From positions 6,138,001-6,202,000 of the forward strand of contig NW_025408668.1 in assembly GCF_020360975.1 (NCBI RefSeq): a DNA stretch of 64,000 bases, read 5' to 3'. Each line of letters starts with the position of its first letter. The first letter of the stretch is position 1. A model generated the notes under the pieces. It saw nothing but the letters and a program-made list of their open reading frames with translations. It ran no database searches and had not been told where the DNA came from. Below, in pieces: positions 1-10,180 of this stretch. Source of the DNA: Hirsutella rhossiliensis. Lineage: Eukaryota; Ascomycota; Sordariomycetes; Hypocreales; Ophiocordycipitaceae. The translations under genes were made by a program, and so were the position numbers.

Positions 1-2340
1 GGTAAAACTGCCTAAATATCTATAGGCAGAAGCTATTCTAATAGTAGCCTATTTATATAATAAGACCCCTTACTTACGAATAGGCTTCTAAACTCCTATA
101 GAGAAAAAGGAAAATAAATCTCTAGCCTTAGAAGACTTAGAGAAAATTAAGACCTTTAGAAGCCTTATATATTATAAGAATAAAGACCCTTAGATAAGCT
201 AGATATAAGAGCTTATAAGGGTATTATTATAGGCTATACTAAAAATGCTTATAAAATATATAACTTTTCGAAAAGAAAGGTAATAATTTCTAGAGATATT
301 ATTATCCTAGAAAATAAATTTATAGAAAATTAAAAAAAGAAGACCTTAAGGACTTTAACTTTAATACCTTACCTTCTATAAATAAGGTCCCGGATAACTA
401 TTTATAAAGGGAACCTATATATAAAGAAGGTAATAACTCTTCTTTAGATAAAGAGGAAAATAACCCTCTTATAGAGAAGGAAGATAACCCTCTTATAGAG
501 AAGGAAGATAACCCTCTTATAGAAAAGGAAGATAACCCTCTTATAGAGAAGGAAGATAACCCTTTATAAAAAAGGGAAATAATCCTCTTTAGAAAAGGGA
601 TTAAATAAGGATCTAAAATCCGTATTAATATACCTAAGAAGCTAAACGGATTTTATAAAGACTATATCGTATACCCCGAAATAAACACTATATTAAATAG
701 TAAAAGTAAAGAGATTATTCTATCTTTACTAGAAAATAAGGATCTTATAGAGCCTAAAACATTTAAATAGGCTATAAATAGCTTAGAAGCTATAGAATAG
801 AAAAGAGCTATGTTTCTAGAAATAAAAGAGCTCTTAAACTAAAATACCTAGGAATTAAAGCCTCTTCCTAGCAATAGGGAGGCCCTAGGCGGCCGTTAGG
901 TCTATAAATTAAAGCGGGATAATAATAATAATATTATTAAATATAAAGCCCGCTACGTAGTATAAGGATTTAATTAGGTCTATAGCCTAGATTATTTAGA
1001 AACCTTTTCTAGGATAGTAAGACCCGAATCTATTAGAATGCTACTTATAATAGCTATTTCTAATAATTATACTTTACTATAATACGATATAAAAAATACT
1101 TTTATATATACCGAAATAGATATAGATATTTATATAAAAATCCCTATAGGCTATAAAGAGCTAATACTTAAAGACTAGTTTAATAAAAACTAGTATAAGT
1201 ATAATATTAGCTATTTATAGTTTCTAGAGCTATATAAAAAGAAAAGGCTAGTAGTAAAATTAAAGAAAGTATTATACGGCCTTAAATAAAGCCTAAAGCT
1301 CTAGTATAACTATCTTAGCTCTATATTAGCTAAGATAGGATTTTCGGCCCTCCTTATAGATAAAGGGGTATTTATAAATACGTAATATAAAATTACGATA
1401 GCAATCTATATAGATAACCTCCTAATAATAGGGCCTAATAGAGGTATAATAAATAGTTTACTTAAAAAGGTAGTAGATTATATAAAGGTTTAGCCTCTAG
1501 GCGAACTAAAAGACTTCTTAGGAATATATATAATTGTAAACTAGAGTAGAAAGGAGATATTTATATCCTAGGAAAAATATACTTATAATAAAATACGAGA
1601 ATATAATAAAAAAGACTTAGGGACTTTTAATACGCCTACTATAGTAGGAGTAAAGCTTAAAAAGGCTACTATAACGCCTTTATAAAAAGAAATCCTTATT
1701 TACTAAAGGGAAATAGGGGCTCTATTATATCTAGCTATAATAAGCAGGCTAGACATTTTATATACTATTATTTCCTACGCTAGATTTACTTCTAAACTAG
1801 ATAATACGTATTTTAAAGCGTTAAATACTATCTAGAAATATTTAAATAAATATCCTAACCTAGGGATAATTTATTATTATAATATCCCTTATACTTATAA
1901 TTTTATAAAAGGTTATTCTAACGCTAGCTAGGCGTCTAACCTTATAGATAGAAAATCCGTTTCTAGATACTATTTCTATATTTATAAAAATATTATAAGT
2001 TAGGCCTACTAAAAATAAAAATCTATAGCCCTATTAACCTACGAAGCTAAATTTATTGCCCTTAGGGAGGCTAATAAAGAAGCTTTATATCTAAATCGGC
2101 TATTTTATACGATAAATAATAGCTTATCTATTAGAATTCCTAATACTATACCTCCTATCTTAACTAATAACGAGGCAGCTATTAAATTAGCTGAAAATCC
2201 GGAATTTTATAAAAAGACAAAGCATATAGATATTACTTACTTCTATACCTAAGAAAATATTATGGAAAAGAAGATTCGGATTTTCTATATTAAATCTAAA
2301 GATAATATTACCGATATATTTACTAAAGAACTAAGAAAAG
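1..2340 (+). pseudogene. Ty1/copia polyprotein remnant (integrase end, reverse transcriptase, RNase H)
   Basis: This is the 3' two-thirds of a copia Gag-Pol polyprotein; its 5' part lies outside the window. The first 100 bases read as the end of the integrase (AYLYNKTP, where copia has YLYNRTP). About 940-1560 reads as reverse transcriptase: KARYVVQGFNQ, then FSRIVRPESIRMLL, then YIDNLLI in place of the catalytic YxDD. About 1900-2335 reads as RNase H (GYSNAS, then EAKFIALREANKEALYL, then KHIDITYFYTQENI). The frame is cut by many TAG/TAA codons exactly where Gln or Trp is expected, and one catalytic Asp has become Asn, as RIP produces. The integrase-to-linker peptide resembles that of the copia element at 43.2-49.2 kb (both have KIKTFRSLIYYKNKDP), so the two are sister families. 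No functional product is possible. Confidence 0.9.
460..577 (+). repeat. 24-bp tandem repeat coding an 8-residue acidic repeat
   Basis: Four near-perfect 24-base units start at 460, 484, 508 and 532, followed by a degraded partial unit from 556. In the copia frame each unit reads NPLIEKED. The array lies in the linker between integrase and reverse transcriptase, which is normally poorly conserved in copia elements, so it is probably an in-frame expansion of that linker. Confidence 0.9.
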
Positions 2341-2459
2341 AAAATTCTTTAAGTTCTAAGAGCTTCTTTCCCTTAGGGAATTAAAAGAGCGTTAAAAAAG
2401 AAAAGCTTATATCCCTTTAATAGAGGTTTTTTAGCTGTCTTTCGCTTTCTTAGCTTTTC

Positions 2460-2615
2460 CTCTATATATAACTAATAGGTTTTTTCCTTTAAAAAGGTTT
2501 CCTATTAATAAAAAACAACTTATAAAAATAGGGGTTTTCCTTATTAAAGGTTTCCTATAATAACTCTATAAGGCATTTTCCTTATAAAGGTTTACCTAAA
2601 AAAAGGAGAAGAAAT
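2460..2615 (+). repeat. Diverged short repeats in the copia 3' untranslated region
   Basis: Several degenerate copies of a motif like TTTTCCTTATAAAGGTTTCC follow one another between the end of the copia frame and the polypurine tract. The copia element at 43.2-49.2 kb has a similarly A/T- and GG/CC-block-rich segment between its RNase H and 3' LTR. No coding potential is seen. Confidence 0.5.
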
Positions 2616-2770
2616 TATAATAATAACTAGGATTTTTCCTCCTAAGGTTTTTCCTAGAAAGCGTTTTAAAATTTTCCCTTATATTCCTATTATACACCTT
2701 ATTCTTAATAAGGATAATTCTACTATAAAAGAAATAACTAGTAAAGAGCACTATTTACCTAGTACTCTTT

Positions 2771-2779
2771 AAGGGAGAC
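2771..2779 (+). other. Copia polypurine tract
   Basis: The sequence AAGGGAGAC directly precedes a predicted LTR start (TATAAG). The copia element at 43.2-49.2 kb has AAGGGAGGC before its own 3' LTR, which also begins TATAAG, and both are preceded by CTCTTT. It would prime plus-strand DNA synthesis. Confidence 0.75.
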
Positions 2780-3080
2780 TATAAGAATATACCCTTATAT
2801 TCCTATTTTACTATTATAAAGAAATAATAAGCATAGGGAGGCTCTATAGAATAAGCTAGTAAAAAGAGGTTCTATAATATAGTTTAAGGGAATAACCCTT
2901 AAAGATAAAGACCTCTACTAGATATCTATAACTTCCTCTAGGAAAAGCGGGTTAGGATAAGCCTATCCTTATAAACATAAATATATATAAAATGCATTAG
3001 ATAATTACGAGTAGAACGGATACCCTATTACCTATTTTAGCCTAGTAGTTCCGAAGATATCCGCGATATAAGAATAGGTA
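2780..3080 (+). repeat. Start of copia 3' LTR (right end uncertain)
   Basis: The left edge is set by the polypurine tract and by analogy with the related element. The first two bases TA would be a RIP-altered TG. A TATA-like run lies near 2985. The partner 5' LTR is outside the window, so the right edge, placed near 3080, is a guess. The sequence does not match the 567-bp LTR family found three times elsewhere in the window. Confidence 0.5.
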
Positions 3081-3499
3081 GGGCGTAGAACATTCTAGTT
3101 AAATCCACTACTTATACTAAAACCTATAGTCTTACGTTAACTATTACGCTATAATTAGACCACCTACTAAGTTAGGAAGATATACTATATATAGAGCTTT
3201 TTAAGCACTATAGAATATACTAGAAAGCTAACTAATTAGTCTACTAGTAGGCGAGCAATAGTCTATAAAAGACGAAGGATTTCCCTAGGAGTAGTAGATA
3301 GAATAAGTAAGTTTATAAGTATCCTTTATAACGCTATTCTTTTAATATATTATTTAGCCCTTAATATACTTACTATTAATTCCGGACGAAATCCTACCCT
3401 ATACTTATTCGACCGATCTTTCCGCTTACGTTATCGATTACCTAATTCTATACTTATTACTTATACCTTCCTATATATACTTGCTATAGTTAGTAGGTA
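3081..3499. other. Degraded intergenic or element DNA, nothing recognised
   Basis: This stretch is TpA-rich with stops in every frame. I could not match it to a repeat elsewhere in the window or to a protein family. It separates the copia LTR from the inverted gag fragment. Confidence 0.4.
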
Positions 3500-3865
3500 T
3501 AATTATAAGGATAAGTAGCTCTTATAAAGCTAGCGTAATTAAGTTCTATAGCTATATAAGCTTTACGCTATCTTCTTATACTATAGTTCCCGCTACTTAT
3601 AAGAGTATCTCTTTAAAGTTAAAGAGGAATTTACTAAAAGTCTACTTATCCCTTTACCTAAAGGTCTATAGCCTATCCTATACTTTCTCCTACTCTTATA
3701 CGTTGCTAAACGTATATATAAGGTATTAAAAGAAGTCCTATAGGTTGCGTTTACCCTTAGGGCCGCCTTTATCTTAGAATCTAGAGATCCGCTATATCTA
3801 AGGCTCTAGTAGTATATAAAAGAGTAAATACTATACTATATCGCGATAGCCGTTTAGGCCCTATT
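3500..3865 (-). pseudogene. Inverted gypsy gag fragment
   Basis: The reverse complement of this segment aligns nearly base for base with about 4387-4765, with differences mostly of the C/T and G/A type. The latter segment reads as the central part of a gypsy Gag (the residues TFSEFLLNF can be seen there). The piece is therefore part of a second copy of the same element in opposite orientation, and with the copy at 4387 it forms a long inverted repeat with a spacer of about 520 bases. Neither end carries a recognisable LTR, so it is probably a truncated remnant. Confidence 0.75.
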
Positions 3866-4386
3866 TCTTATTTATTATAAACTTTATTTATAGCTAGTTA
3901 AGGAAGAAGTTAAAGGACTTAAGCTTACTATCTTAAGTCGGCTAAAGAAGTAGCTTTTATATTAATAGTACCGCCGCTATAATTAGTATTATAGAGGTTA
4001 TAGGGGTTAACGCTAGTTTTATAAATAGCTCCCTTAGTATAGTAAGAACCTTATTCTTCTTACTAGCTATCGCGCTTTTAATCGCTTTTAAGATAGCTAT
4101 AATACTTCCTATTTACTTAAGGGGTAGCGGGGTGCTCTCTTAAGGAAGTAGTACCTTTTTTAAGGAGATATCTATTAGATCTATTAGTTAATAGCTTATA
4201 CTATTATAGAGTAAGTAGAGGTATATATATAAGTACCGTCTATAAAATAATATTAATAAGCTATATAGAACTCTTTTATATATAGCTAGCTTATATATAT
4301 AAGTATAAGCTCTAGCCCTTTATATATAACTTATATAGCTTAGGCTATAGCTTAAGCCTATAGCCTATAATAGTTAAAGACTCTTA
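3866..4386. other. Spacer between inverted gag copies
   Basis: Degraded TpA-rich DNA. The stretch just before 4387 contains a palindrome-like TAGGCTATAGC...GCTATAGCCT-type arrangement near 4335-4375. It may include the 5' part of gag of the gypsy element that follows, but no domain could be read. Confidence 0.4.
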
Positions 4387-6257
4387 TAATAGGGCCTAAA
4401 TAGCTACTATAATATAGTATAGTATTTACTCCTTTATATATTACTAGAGCCTTAAATATAGTAGATCTTTAGAGTTTAAAATAAGGGCGGCCTTAAAAGC
4501 AAATATAACTTATAGGACTTCCTTTAATACTTTATAGATATATTTAGTAATATATAAGAGCGGAAAAAAGTATAAGATAAGCTATAGACCCTTAGGTAAA
4601 GAAATAAATAGACCTTTAGCGAATTCCTTCTTAACTTTAAAGAAACGCTCTTATAAGTAATAGGGACTATAATATAAAAAGATAGCGTAAAGCTTATATA
4701 GCTATAGAATTTAATTATACTAGCTTTATAAGAGCTAATTATCCTTATAATTATACTTACTAACTATAGTAAGTATATAAGCTAGTTAATAAAAGTAGTA
4801 TAAAGCTATAAGTAAACGCTAGGTTTTTAAAAGCTTTATAAGTATACGCTATATAGTAGCGATAAGATTACCGCCCTTTTATAAGGTAAATAGCTAGCCG
4901 TTAATATTAATAAGGATACCTTAATATTAGCTACTTACTTAGACTAAGCTAAACGTAGTAAAAAGACGCCGTTAACTACCCTTTATACTACCCTATACTT
5001 TAAGTAGTAGGTAAAGTAAGTAATAAGTAAGGAGATTAAAAAGAGAAAGGCTAATAGCTACTACTTATATTATAGCGCGTTTATATACTTTATATTAAAA
5101 CACCCTTTCTTTTTAGCTAAGCGGCCTATAGTAGTATAGGTAGTAAAGATAAAACCGCTTCTTACCTTCGATAATAAAAAGGACTCCGCTCCCTTATATA
5201 TATATATAAAAAAGTAGCTTTAAAGTAAAGAGAGGCCTTAGAGCCTAAATTACTAATACTAAGAAAAGAAAAAAAAGAATTATCCGCTTATATAAAAAAG
5301 GAGCTTACTTTAATATAGGTTATAGTTAATAACTCTTTACTTATTACCGCCCTTATAAATAAGGGCTATTAGTACTATACTATAGTTATTAAGGCGCTTA
5401 TATAAGAGATATAAGTACTAGTAAAAAGGATTACCTTAAAGTAAGTAAAAGGCGCCTTAAGTATAATAAAAGGTATAAAGATTAAAGGTATTATATAGCT
5501 AGCTATAAAGGTTAATAAGTACTATAAGCTTATTATAGCTTATATAATCCCTTAGTAAGAGTTTCCCTTAATCCTTAGGAAACCTTAGTTATTATATATA
5601 AAATTATACTTAATTTTATATTAAAAGAAGCTTTAGTTTAAGCTTATATAATAATAAGTTTACTATAATAATAGTTTTATAAGTATATAACTTAGTATAT
5701 AAGCGTTATACTTAGCTTAAGAAGTCCTTACCTTTATCTTTATAGGAATTATATAATAAGTAAAGTAAGAGGAGGTCTAGGTAGCGGCTAATATAGCGGT
5801 TTATATAGTTAGCTTAGTAGATATTAATAAAGCCTTTTAGATAAAGAAGCTAAAGTTACTTTTTAAATTATAATAATAGATTCTAAAGCGCTTTTATAAC
5901 CTTTTACCGCTATTTAAGTCCTAAGAAGTAAATAAGCTTAACTTATATAAGCTAAGGGTAAACTATAAGGTTATACTCTATACTAATAAAAGGGGTAGGA
6001 GCTATTTATACTATTTAAGCTAATTTATAGTATATTATATATAGAGCTACTAATACTAAAGAAGATACTAAGGGACCTCTTAAATAAGGGTTTTATTTAA
6101 GTAAGTAGCTCTAAAGTAAGGGTACTAGTCTTATTTATATATAAGCTAAGAAGCAGGATATAGTTTTATTATAATTATAGGGCCTTAAATATATTTATAA
6201 GGCTAGACCGCTACCTCTTACCCTTAATCTTAAATATACTTTATAACCTTTTAAAGG

Positions 6258-6825
6258 TCTTAAGGTATATAAGCAAAAGCGGAATTTTAGGAAATTAAGG
6301 AATCACGTAAGACTACGTAATAGAGGGGAAGAAGGAGTATAAGGTAGGATTTTCAACGGAATTTATTAGTAGTATATTAGTATATAGAAGAGGTATTAAA
6401 GTTAATAATACTCTATCTATCTACTAGCGGACATACTGTCTTATATAGACCATTATAGCTGAACGGAAGAACCTTTCGGGACCAGATTTACGCTACCGTA
6501 TAGCCCTAAGACTAGGGAATTCCTTGATACCTCGAGTAAATCTAGAAGTGTCTTGGTTCCACTAATATTCGTGTTTAAAGGAGGTTGGTCGTGCCGGTGT
6601 TCTTAAGAGGTCTTAGCTAGTATTCTAAGCTAGCTCTATTCCTTCGATTCCCGATTATACGATAACCGGTAACCCGTTTAATATATAATAACATTTAATA
6701 TAACGAGCGATTCTTACTCTATAGGGTAAGATTTTATCTATAATTAATATACTACTTATTAGCTTATATAATCGGGAGAGTATATTATAGCTACTTTATT
6801 TATAGTAGGAACACCGTTCCTTATA
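6258..6825 (-). mobile_element. Solo copia LTR with target-site duplication
   Basis: This 568-base segment matches the two LTRs of the copia element at 43168-49217, from TCTTAAGGTATATAAG at its left to CACCGTTCCTTATA at its right. It is flanked by a perfect 5-base direct repeat, AAAGG (6253-6257 and 6826-6830). No internal region is present, so it is a solo LTR left by recombination between the two LTRs of a former insertion. Removing it and one duplication restores the reverse transcriptase frame of the surrounding gypsy element. Orientation is the same as the 43.2-49.2 kb copy (minus). Confidence 0.95.
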
Positions 6826-8507
6826 AAAGGTAAAGTAGTTTATAAAGCTAGATATAAAGTAAGTGTTTTATAAAGTATAGATTATAAAAGGAGATAAGTA
6901 AAAGATAGTATTCTATATATACTATAGCTTATTTAAGTAGCTTATAATACCTTTTAACCTCTTTAAAGTACCTATTACCTTTTAGCGTTATATTAATAAT
7001 ATACTTTAAGACTTCCTTAATAAGTTCGCTTTTATATATATTAGTAATATCCTTATCTATATACGCGGCTCTTATAAGAACTATATATAAAAGGTAGAAA
7101 GGGTCTTAAAGCGCCTTAAGCTTTATAGGTTCTACCTTAACTTAAATAAGTATAAATTTAGGGTTAAGAAGGTAAAGTACCTTAGCTTTATTATCTACGC
7201 TAGCGTAAGTATATAAGCCGACCCTATAAAAATCTAAGCGATCTAAGACTAAGTAGCCCTAACTATATAAATATATTTATAAAGCTTCCTAAGGTTCGCG
7301 AACTATTATAAGATATTTATTAAGGGCTTCTCTTATATTATAATACCCTTAAACGAGATTACTAAGAAGAAGACTACCTTTTATTAATAGCTTATATAAG
7401 AGGGATCGTTCTATATACTTAAGGACTTATTTTTATAAGCCTTAATACTACTTTAGTAAGACTTTAACTAGTTTATATTAGTTAAAGTAAACTATAGTAG
7501 CTAGGCGCTTAAAAGGATACTTTCTTAGAAAGTAAATAAGTAAAAGTAATTAATAACGTTTTACTCTTATAAGCTAACCTTAGTAAAGCGGAATTATACT
7601 ATTTATAATAAAGAGATACTAGCGATTATTAGCTACCTTAAGTAATAGTAAGCGGAGCTTTAAAGCTTCTTAGAGCTTTAAGGTTCTTATAGATTATAAG
7701 AACCTTAAGTACTTTATAACCTATTAATACCTCTTAGAGTAGTAAGCCTACTAAGCGGAGTATATTTTATACTTTAACTTCTTAATTAAGTACTAGCTAA
7801 GGTAGGAATTTATAGTCTTAGATATACTTTCTTAAAATAATTAAAACCGGCTAATAAGAGCAGATATTAAGGCCTAGGATCTATAGCTTATCTTATAAAA
7901 AGCGCTATAGACTTATATAAGAGCGTCCTTAGTAAAGGAAGGCGTAGTACTAATAAATAAGCTTCCCTTTATACCTTTACCTTAGTTTAGCGAGGAGGGA
8001 TAAACTAGCTTAAGGGCGCGTATAGTAAGAGTATTTTAAGATAAGGCCCTCTAACGCTTATAAGATAGGATAGCGGCTCTAAACTATACTTATAAGAGTA
8101 TACGCTACGTTATAGAGTTTAGCGCTTAATACTTAAATTTAAAGCTAAAGCTAAAAGTATTAGTAGCCGACTATAATATCGACTTATAAGGGTATTTACG
8201 CTAATAAAGGAGATTATAGGTACTAGGTATACTATATACTATAAAGGCTAAGGAGAAGGATAAACTATTAAAGCTAAATAAATAAAATAAGCTTTAAAGG
8301 AATCTAGTTTAGCTTATTTATAACTCTAGTATTATAAGTTACTTAGGCTAATAGGGTATAGTAGTAGGCCTTATAAGGGACCTTTACTAGCCATTTTTAT
8401 AGTACTATATTTATTACTTCCTTTATAACTATAATATTTATAGCTATATAAAGATCTAAAAGGTATAGCTTAAAGAGCTACTTAAGTAGCTTTTAGTGCT
8501 AAACTAG

Positions 8508-8541
<34 letters not shown>
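8508..8541. repeat. TA microsatellite
   Basis: About 16 uninterrupted TA dinucleotides lie within the integrase part of the old gypsy remnant. They probably arose by slippage after RIP made the local sequence TA-rich. Confidence 0.9.
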
Positions 8542-8543
<2 letters not shown>

Positions 8544-8644
8544 TTAATAATAAACCTCTTACTTATAAAAAGTAGTAACTATTATATATAGGTAATTAAG
8601 AACTAACTTAGTAAATTAGTAATACTAAAGCTAATATTATTTAT

Positions 8645-8900
8645 TATTATAGGCTATACTTATAGAAGGCTAAGGCTATACTATAGCGACCGTACTAAAG
8701 TCGGGCTAAAGTAGACCTATATATAGATAGAGCTCGACCTAAACTTAGGCTAAATAGCACCTAAATATAGGTCGAGCTAAGTACTAAGGAAGATAGATAA
8801 TTATTATAACTAGGATAGAGTTTTCCTCCTTTCTCCTTAGCTTAAATAAATAATTATTCGGCCCTATACTACTATACTAAGTATACGCCGGCCCTTAATA
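8645..8900 (+). repeat. 5' LTR of the chromovirus
   Basis: Matches 15219-15475 almost throughout, including TAGACCTATATATAGATAGA and the terminal CGGCCCTTAATA. Differences between the two are mainly transitions, as expected from RIP. The primer-binding site would start at 8901 (TATTTAAAGCTCC), but I could not assign it to a tRNA. Confidence 0.93.
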
Positions 8901-9299
8901 TATTTAAAGCTCCTTTTAAATAAGGCTATAAAGCCTAGAGAGAGATTAGACTAAAAGGATATAATATAGATATCCCGACGACCTAGAGGAGGGAGAGTAG
9001 GCCTAAGGATAGTAAGGAGTAGTAACGGGAGGGCTAGACGCCCGGCTAATAATAGAGTAAGCGATACTCTTACTATAGGTAAGAGAGGTAAAGATAAGGT
9101 ATTAAGTAATATAAAGCTAACTATAGATATAGGAACTAATTAGCTAGATTAAGAGGATATACTAAAGGATAAATAAACCGATATAGATAGGTATATAAGA
9201 GGGGGCTAAGGGCGGAGTAGGTAGTTTAATACTACCCTTAAGGGCGATAGGGGGGGCAGCGACGCCTATAACTAAAGGGGAGGTAGTAAGGAAGAATAG

Positions 9300-10180
9300 C
9301 TATAGGAAGCCTCTCCTAAGCCTAGGAAAATTTAATAGATAATAATAGTACTATACCTTATAGGCACGATATATATAGGAGAAGTATAAGATCGATAAAG
9401 AATTCTTCTTAAGCTTAAGGGAAATCTTCTACCTTATCTATAACTACCTAAACGCCGGGCTATAATAAACGGTCGCTATATACTATAGAATAAAAGCGGA
9501 AAGGGGCTATAATTAAAAGGAATTCCTAAAGTACCTTAACTTAATCTACCTTAATATAGATATCTAGTTACGCGCGGCGGCAGCGATCTAGATAATAAAA
9601 TAAGGGGAAAGTTAGATATTTATAGCGTTCCTCTTAAAGTTTAAGTAGAGACTCTTTAAGGCTAGAGGTAGGTCCTAGCTATACGACGTTTAGATCGTCT
9701 TCCTAAAAAGGGCCCTAGGAATCTAGCTCCGCGAGGCATTAGCTATAGTTAACCTCCTTATATTAAGCTTCGCCGCCTATACTAATTAAGTAGCGTAAAT
9801 AATAGCTAAGCTAAAGAGGGCCTAGTAAATAAGATAACCCCCCTTAAACTAAAGGAGACTAGTAGATATATACCCTTAGGAAAGGAAGGATAAAGATAGG
9901 GATACCTTAATAACTAGTATTAACGCCTTAAATAGATAAAGGGAGGGGTAGAGCTAGCTAGAGAACTAAATATACTTTAACTATAAAGTTAGAGGATATA
10001 TCGCGCTTTATTATAAGAAGAGGAGATAGGAACCTTAGAGGGCAAGCGTAATAAAGGAAGAGAGGGATACTAAGGATAATAATAACTTAGAAAAAAGGGA
10101 ACCTTAGTATAAAGTTAAGCGCTAAGGGTAAAAGAGAAATAGTAAGAAGCTTAGAAGTTAATAAAGGACTATCTTACGCT
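9300..10180 (+). pseudogene. Chromovirus Gag remnant
   Basis: The frame reads as a capsid-like, mostly helical protein ending in a zinc knuckle near 9965-10030. There the expected CFNCGxxGHIAxxC pattern appears as YFNYKVRGYIALYY: each Cys and the His have become Tyr, which is what C-to-T or G-to-A change of TGY or CAY codons gives. A basic tail follows. Gag would package the element RNA in a cytoplasmic particle. Stops are frequent, and the start codon cannot be seen because ATG has been lost. Confidence 0.8.

Larger units (their letters stand above)
4387..8644 (+). pseudogene. Old Ty3/gypsy gag-pol remnant, interrupted twice
   Basis: The order of domains is that of a gypsy element. Gag is at about 4400-5190, with a decayed zinc knuckle near 5060-5110. 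Protease is near 5345-5480 (ALINKG, from an ALIDTG-like site). Reverse transcriptase runs from about 5960 to 6257 and resumes at 6826 (PITFQRYINNILQDFLNKF; then YISNILIY, where YLDDILIY is expected). RNase H is at about 7400-7660, and the N-terminal part of integrase at about 8270-8644. A solo LTR (6258-6825) sits inside the reverse transcriptase, and the chromodomain gypsy (8645-15475) sits inside integrase, whose reading continues at 15481-15555. Every domain carries TAG/TAA stops and Asp-to-Asn changes. No LTR of its own could be placed. Confidence 0.88.

Noticed and set aside
460..577. CRISPR-like array
   Set aside because: Units are contiguous with no spacers and stay in the copia reading frame.
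8508..8541. TATA-type promoter
   Set aside because: It is a pure TA run inside decayed integrase, best explained as a microsatellite.
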